DNA of 8,714 bases from an uncultured Blautia sp. (GTDB lineage Bacteria > Bacillota > Clostridia > Lachnospirales > Lachnospiraceae), in assembly GCA_900539145.1 (NCBI GenBank), contig UQAX01000066.1, positions 1-8,714 of the forward strand, read 5' to 3'. The translations under genes and the position numbers were made by a program. Position 1 is the stretch's first letter. The number at the start of each line of letters is the position of its first letter. Below, one piece after another: positions 5,838-8,714 of this stretch. The notes under the pieces are model-generated. The model was not told the origin of the DNA, did not search any database, and was given only the letters and a program-made list of their open reading frames with translations.

Positions 5838-5893
5838 TGTGCGGGTACATTTCGCCCACATCGAGAAAAATAAAAACGAAAAGTTTATTTTTC
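5838..5893 (+). other. Two leader hairpins upstream of ppdK
   Basis: The first hairpin pairs TGTG (5838-5841) with CACA (5857-5860) and GG (5843-5844) with CC (5855-5856), with C5842 bulged. The second is a perfect 10-bp inverted repeat, GAAAAATAAA (5865-5874) with TTTATTTTTC (5884-5893), around a 9-base loop. Both lie between the predicted transcription start and the ribosome-binding site. They may stabilise the mRNA 5' end, or the second could be a DNA operator. No known riboswitch is recognised. Confidence 0.4.
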
Positions 5894-5907
5894 AAGTATC
5901 TACATTT

Positions 5908-5913
5908 AGGAGG
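5908..5913 (+). promoter_or_regulatory. AGGAGG ribosome-binding site of ppdK
   Basis: A perfect AGGAGG lies 10 bases before the ATG at 5924. It rules out the long in-frame upstream extension, and the ATG at 5915 is only one base away from it, too close to be used. Confidence 0.85.
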
Positions 5914-5923
5914 AATGTTCAAA

Positions 5924-8548
5924 ATGGCAAAATGGGTTTATATGTTCACCGAAGGTGACGCATCCATGAGAAACACTCTCGGTGGTAAAGGTGCGAACCT
6001 TGCTGAGATGACAAAATTAGGTCTTCCAGTACCACAGGGATTTACAATTACAACAGATGCTTGTACTCAGTACTATGAAGATGGAAGAAAGATTAACGAT
6101 GAAATCATGGAACAGATCATGGAAGCTATCGTTAAAATGGAAGAAGTAACAGGAAAGAAATTCGGAGATAAAGAAAATCCACTTCTTGTATCTGTTCGTT
6201 CCGGAGCAAGAGCTTCTATGCCGGGTATGATGGATACAATCCTGAACCTTGGTTTAAATGAAGAAGTTGTTGAAACTCTGGCAGCAGCATCAGGAAATGC
6301 TCGTTGGGCATGGGATTGTTACAGAAGATTTATCCAGATGTACTCTGACGTAGTTATGGAAGTTGGTAAGAAATACTTCGAAGAACTTATCGACAAAATG
6401 AAAGAAGAAAAGGGTGTTACTCTTGACGTTGAACTTACAGCAGAAGATTTAAAAACTCTGGCTGGACAGTTCAAAGCTGAATATAAAGAAAAAATCGGTG
6501 AAGAATTCCCAGCAGATGCTAAAGAGCAGTTAATGGGAGCTGTTAAAGCCGTATTCCGTTCTTGGGACAACCCACGTGCTAACGTATATCGTCGTGACAA
6601 CGATATCCCATATTCTTGGGGTACAGCTGTTAACGTACAGATGATGGCATTCGGTAACATGGGTGATGACTGTGGTACAGGTGTTGCATTTACTCGTGAC
6701 CCAGCAACAGGTGAAAATGGTCTGTTCGGAGAATTCCTGACAAATGCACAGGGTGAAGACGTTGTTGCCGGAGTTCGTACTCCAATGCACATTTCAGAAA
6801 TGGAACAGAAATTCCCAGAAGCATTTGCTCAGTTCAAAGAAGTTTGCAAAACTCTGGAAACACATTACAGAGATATGCAGGATATGGAATTTACAGTAGA
6901 ACACGGTAAATTATATATGTTACAGACACGTAACGGTAAGAGAACAGCTCAGGCTGCTCTGAAAATCGCTTGTGACCTTGTAGACGAAGGTATGAGAACA
7001 GAAGAAGAAGCAGTTGCAATGATCGATCCACGTAACTTAGATACACTGCTTCACCCACAGTTTGATGCTGCTGCTTTAAAAGCTGCAACACCAATGTCCA
7101 AAGCACTTGGAGCATCTCCGGGAGCTGCTTGCGGTAAAATCGTATTCACAGCTGATGACGCTGTTGAATGGGCTGCAAGAGGAGAAAAAGTTATCCTTGT
7201 TCGTCTGGAAACATCACCAGAAGACATCACAGGTATGAAGAGCGCTCAGGGTATCCTGACAGTTCGTGGTGGTATGACATCTCACGCAGCAGTAGTTGCT
7301 CGTGGTATGGGAACATGCTGTGTATCCGGTTGTGGTGATATCACAATGGATGAAGCAAACAAGAAATTTACATTAGCTGGTAAAGAATTCCATGAAGGAG
7401 ACAGCATTTCTCTGGATGGTTCTACAGGTGCTATCTATGATGGAATTATCCCAACAGTAGATGCTACAATCGCTGGTGAATTCGGAAGAATTATGGGATG
7501 GGCTGATAAATACAGAACAATGAAAGTTCGTACAAATGCTGATACTCCGGCAGATGCTATCAAAGCTCGTGAGCTTGGTGCAGAAGGTATCGGTCTTTGC
7601 CGTACAGAGCACATGTTCTTCGAAGGTGACAGAATTGACGCATTCCGTGAAATGATTTGTTCTGAAACAGTAGAAGAAAGAGAAGCTGCTCTTGAAAAAA
7701 TCCTTCCAGAACAGCAGGGAGATTTCGAAAAATTATACGAAGCTCTTGAAGGTAACCCAGTTACTATTCGTTTCCTGGATCCACCATTACATGAGTTCGT
7801 TCCTACAACAGAAGAAGACATCAAAAAATTAGCTGATGCTCAGGGTAAAACAGTTGAACAGATTAAAGCAATCATCGATTCTCTTCATGAGTTCAACCCA
7901 ATGATGGGACATCGTGGATGCCGTCTTGCAGTTACTTATCCAGAAATTGCTAAGATGCAGACAAAAGCTGTTATCCGTGCAGCAATCAACGTACAGAAAG
8001 CTCATGCTGACTGGAACGTTTGCCCAGAAATCATGATCCCACTTGTTGGTGATACAAAAGAATTAGCTTATGTTAAGAAATTCGTTGTTGAAACAGCTGA
8101 CGCTGAAATCGCAGCAGCTGGTATTGAATTACACTACGAAGTTGGTACAATGATCGAAATCCCAAGAGCTGCATTAACAGCTGATGAAATCGCTAAAGAT
8201 GCTGACTTCTTCTGCTTCGGTACAAACGACTTAACACAGATGACTTATGGATTCTCTCGTGATGATGCTGGTAAGTTCTTAGAAGCTTACTATGATGCAA
8301 AAATCTTTGAAAACGATCCATTTGCTAAATTAGACCAGATCGGTGTTGGTAAATTAATGGAAACAGCTATTAAATTAGGTAAACCTGTAAATCCAAAATT
8401 ACACATCGGTATCTGTGGAGAACACGGTGGAGATCCAAGTTCTGTAGAATTCTGCCATAAGATTGGTTTAGACTACGTTTCCTGTTCACCATTCCGTGTA
8501 CCAATCGCTCGTTTAGCTGCTGCTCAGGCTGCTATCAATGCAAAATAA
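5924..8548 (+). CDS. ppdK: Pyruvate, phosphate dikinase
   Basis: An 874-residue cytoplasmic enzyme that interconverts PEP + AMP + PPi with pyruvate + ATP + Pi. In fermentative clostridia it can serve as a PPi-linked glycolytic step or in PEP synthesis. The length equals that of the well-studied Clostridium symbiosum enzyme. The N-terminal ATP-grasp domain (about 1-340) begins MAKWVYMFTEGDAS and carries Lys22 in GGKGANLAEM and Arg92 in SVRSGARASMPG. The swivelling phosphohistidine domain (about 385-505) has GGMTSHAAVVARGMG with catalytic His454, and Thr452 two residues before it. The C-terminal PEP/pyruvate barrel (about 515-874) has FGTNDLTQMTYG (Asn768, Asp769) and ICGEHGGDP with catalytic Cys831. 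All key residues are present. The start at 5924 follows AGGAGG and matches the family N-terminus. Codon use (CGT, GGT, GAA, CTT, many AAC/TTC) is far more biased than in the neighbours. It has its own promoter and terminator; no PPDK regulatory protein gene is adjacent. Confidence 0.98.
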   Translation: MAKWVYMFTEGDASMRNTLGGKGANLAEMTKLGLPVPQGFTITTDACTQYYEDGRKINDEIMEQIMEAIVKMEEVTGKKFGDKENPLLVSVRSGARASMPGMMDTILNLGLNEEVVETLAAASGNARWAWDCYRRFIQMYSDVVMEVGKKYFEELIDKMKEEKGVTLDVELTAEDLKTLAGQFKAEYKEKIGEEFPADAKEQLMGAVKAVFRSWDNPRANVYRRDNDIPYSWGTAVNVQMMAFGNMGDDCGTGVAFTRDPATGENGLFGEFLTNAQGEDVVAGVRTPMHISEMEQKFPEAFAQFKEVCKTLETHYRDMQDMEFTVEHGKLYMLQTRNGKRTAQAALKIACDLVDEGMRTEEEAVAMIDPRNLDTLLHPQFDAAALKAATPMSKALGASPGAACGKIVFTADDAVEWAARGEKVILVRLETSPEDITGMKSAQGILTVRGGMTSHAAVVARGMGTCCVSGCGDITMDEANKKFTLAGKEFHEGDSISLDGSTGAIYDGIIPTVDATIAGEFGRIMGWADKYRTMKVRTNADTPADAIKARELGAEGIGLCRTEHMFFEGDRIDAFREMICSETVEEREAALEKILPEQQGDFEKLYEALEGNPVTIRFLDPPLHEFVPTTEEDIKKLADAQGKTVEQIKAIIDSLHEFNPMMGHRGCRLAVTYPEIAKMQTKAVIRAAINVQKAHADWNVCPEIMIPLVGDTKELAYVKKFVVETADAEIAAAGIELHYEVGTMIEIPRAALTADEIAKDADFFCFGTNDLTQMTYGFSRDDAGKFLEAYYDAKIFENDPFAKLDQIGVGKLMETAIKLGKPVNPKLHIGICGEHGGDPSSVEFCHKIGLDYVSCSPFRVPIARLAAAQAAINAK

Positions 8549-8576
8549 TTCACAAAAGGTGAAAAAATTTATTTAA

Positions 8577-8594
8577 TTCATGCGAAAGCGTGAA
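8577..8594 (+). other. Small GAAA-loop hairpin after ppdK
   Basis: TTCATGC (8577-8583) pairs with GCGTGAA (8588-8594), seven pairs with one G-T, closed by GAAA (8584-8587). A smaller TTCAC/GTGAA hairpin (8549-8563) sits directly after the ppdK stop. Neither has a T-tract. They probably form part of the 3' untranslated region ahead of the terminator. Confidence 0.4.
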
Positions 8595-8613
8595 AGTGTC
8601 CAAGCATAAAATG

Positions 8614-8655
8614 AGACCTTGAACTTTGAGAAATCAGAGCTTCAAGGTCTTTTTT
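8614..8655 (+). terminator. Strong intrinsic terminator of ppdK
   Basis: AGACCTTGAA (8614-8623) pairs perfectly with TTCAAGGTCT (8641-8650). The stem continues inward as CTTTGA (8624-8629) with TCAGAG (8634-8639), one G-T pair and one bulged C at 8640, closed by a GAAA loop (8630-8633). A T-run follows through 8655. The 16-pair stem and T-tract make this a textbook factor-independent terminator. Confidence 0.93.
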
Positions 8656-8714
8656 GTTCTATAATAGGAAATTCCGACTTTTGTTGGAACAATGAATGAA
8701 AATAGCCCACACAA
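8656..8714. other. Gap after the ppdK terminator; no gene supported
   Basis: TATAAT at 8660-8665 matches a -10 box, but no acceptable -35 lies 16-18 bases upstream. TTCCGAC (8672-8678) can pair with GTTGGAA (8683-8689) around TTTT. ATG codons at 8692 and 8696 near the right edge, the second 6 bases after GGAA (8686-8689), could begin a gene that leaves the window, but only about six codons are visible. Confidence 0.25.

Noticed and set aside
5759..5923. In-frame 55-codon N-terminal extension of ppdK, including a hydrophobic run
   Set aside because: It covers the ppdK promoter and leader hairpins, lacks a ribosome-binding site, and the family N-terminus (MAKWVY) begins exactly at 5924 after AGGAGG.
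6319..7824. Several antisense reading frames within ppdK
   Set aside because: They overlap a fully supported conserved gene and arise from its biased codon use.

Overview
The window looks like chromosome from a low-GC Gram-positive gut Clostridium, most likely Lachnospiraceae (Blautia/Ruminococcus/Dorea-like). The reasons are AT-rich DNA, GGAG and GGTGA ribosome-binding sites, sigma-A promoters with TAAAAT -10 boxes, and proteins joining cell-wall-binding (choline-binding-type) repeats to GH25 and transglutaminase-like domains. It also carries a clostridial pyruvate phosphate dikinase (PPDK). The genus call is inference. All genes are on the + strand.

Layout. Bases 1-107 hold what is probably the 3' end of an unidentified gene. 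Bases 108-244 are a leader with a candidate promoter, a 13-codon mini-ORF and an AT-rich palindrome. An integral-membrane acyltransferase-3 protein (245-1282) follows. Next comes a lipoprotein (1328-2191) with a 13-residue Ala/Glu/Lys/Gln repeat, a Pro-rich stalk and a short C-terminal tip. Then come two secreted paralogues. The first (2215-3537) is signal peptide + wall-binding repeats + transglutaminase-like domain. The second (3652-5715) has the same plan with a GH25 muramidase domain inserted near the N-terminus. It has its own promoter in a 111-114 bp gap that also holds a hairpin. A 208-bp gap with a strong extended -10 promoter and two leader hairpins separates these from ppdK (5924-8548). 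The ppdK gene ends at a strong intrinsic terminator (8614-8655).

How it fits together. Genes 245-3537 are tightly spaced (45 and 23 bp gaps) with no visible terminator between them and are probably one operon. The GH25 paralogue may be expressed separately or by read-through. Together these four look like a cell-envelope locus: a membrane acyltransferase, a membrane-anchored strut, and two wall-binding proteins with a Cys-His-Asp triad, one of which can also cut glycan strands. ppdK is an unrelated metabolic gene with its own transcription unit and highly biased codon use.

The most notable element is the muramidase/transglutaminase pair. The 126-bp (42-residue) wall-binding repeats in both genes show recent tandem duplication and probable gene conversion.
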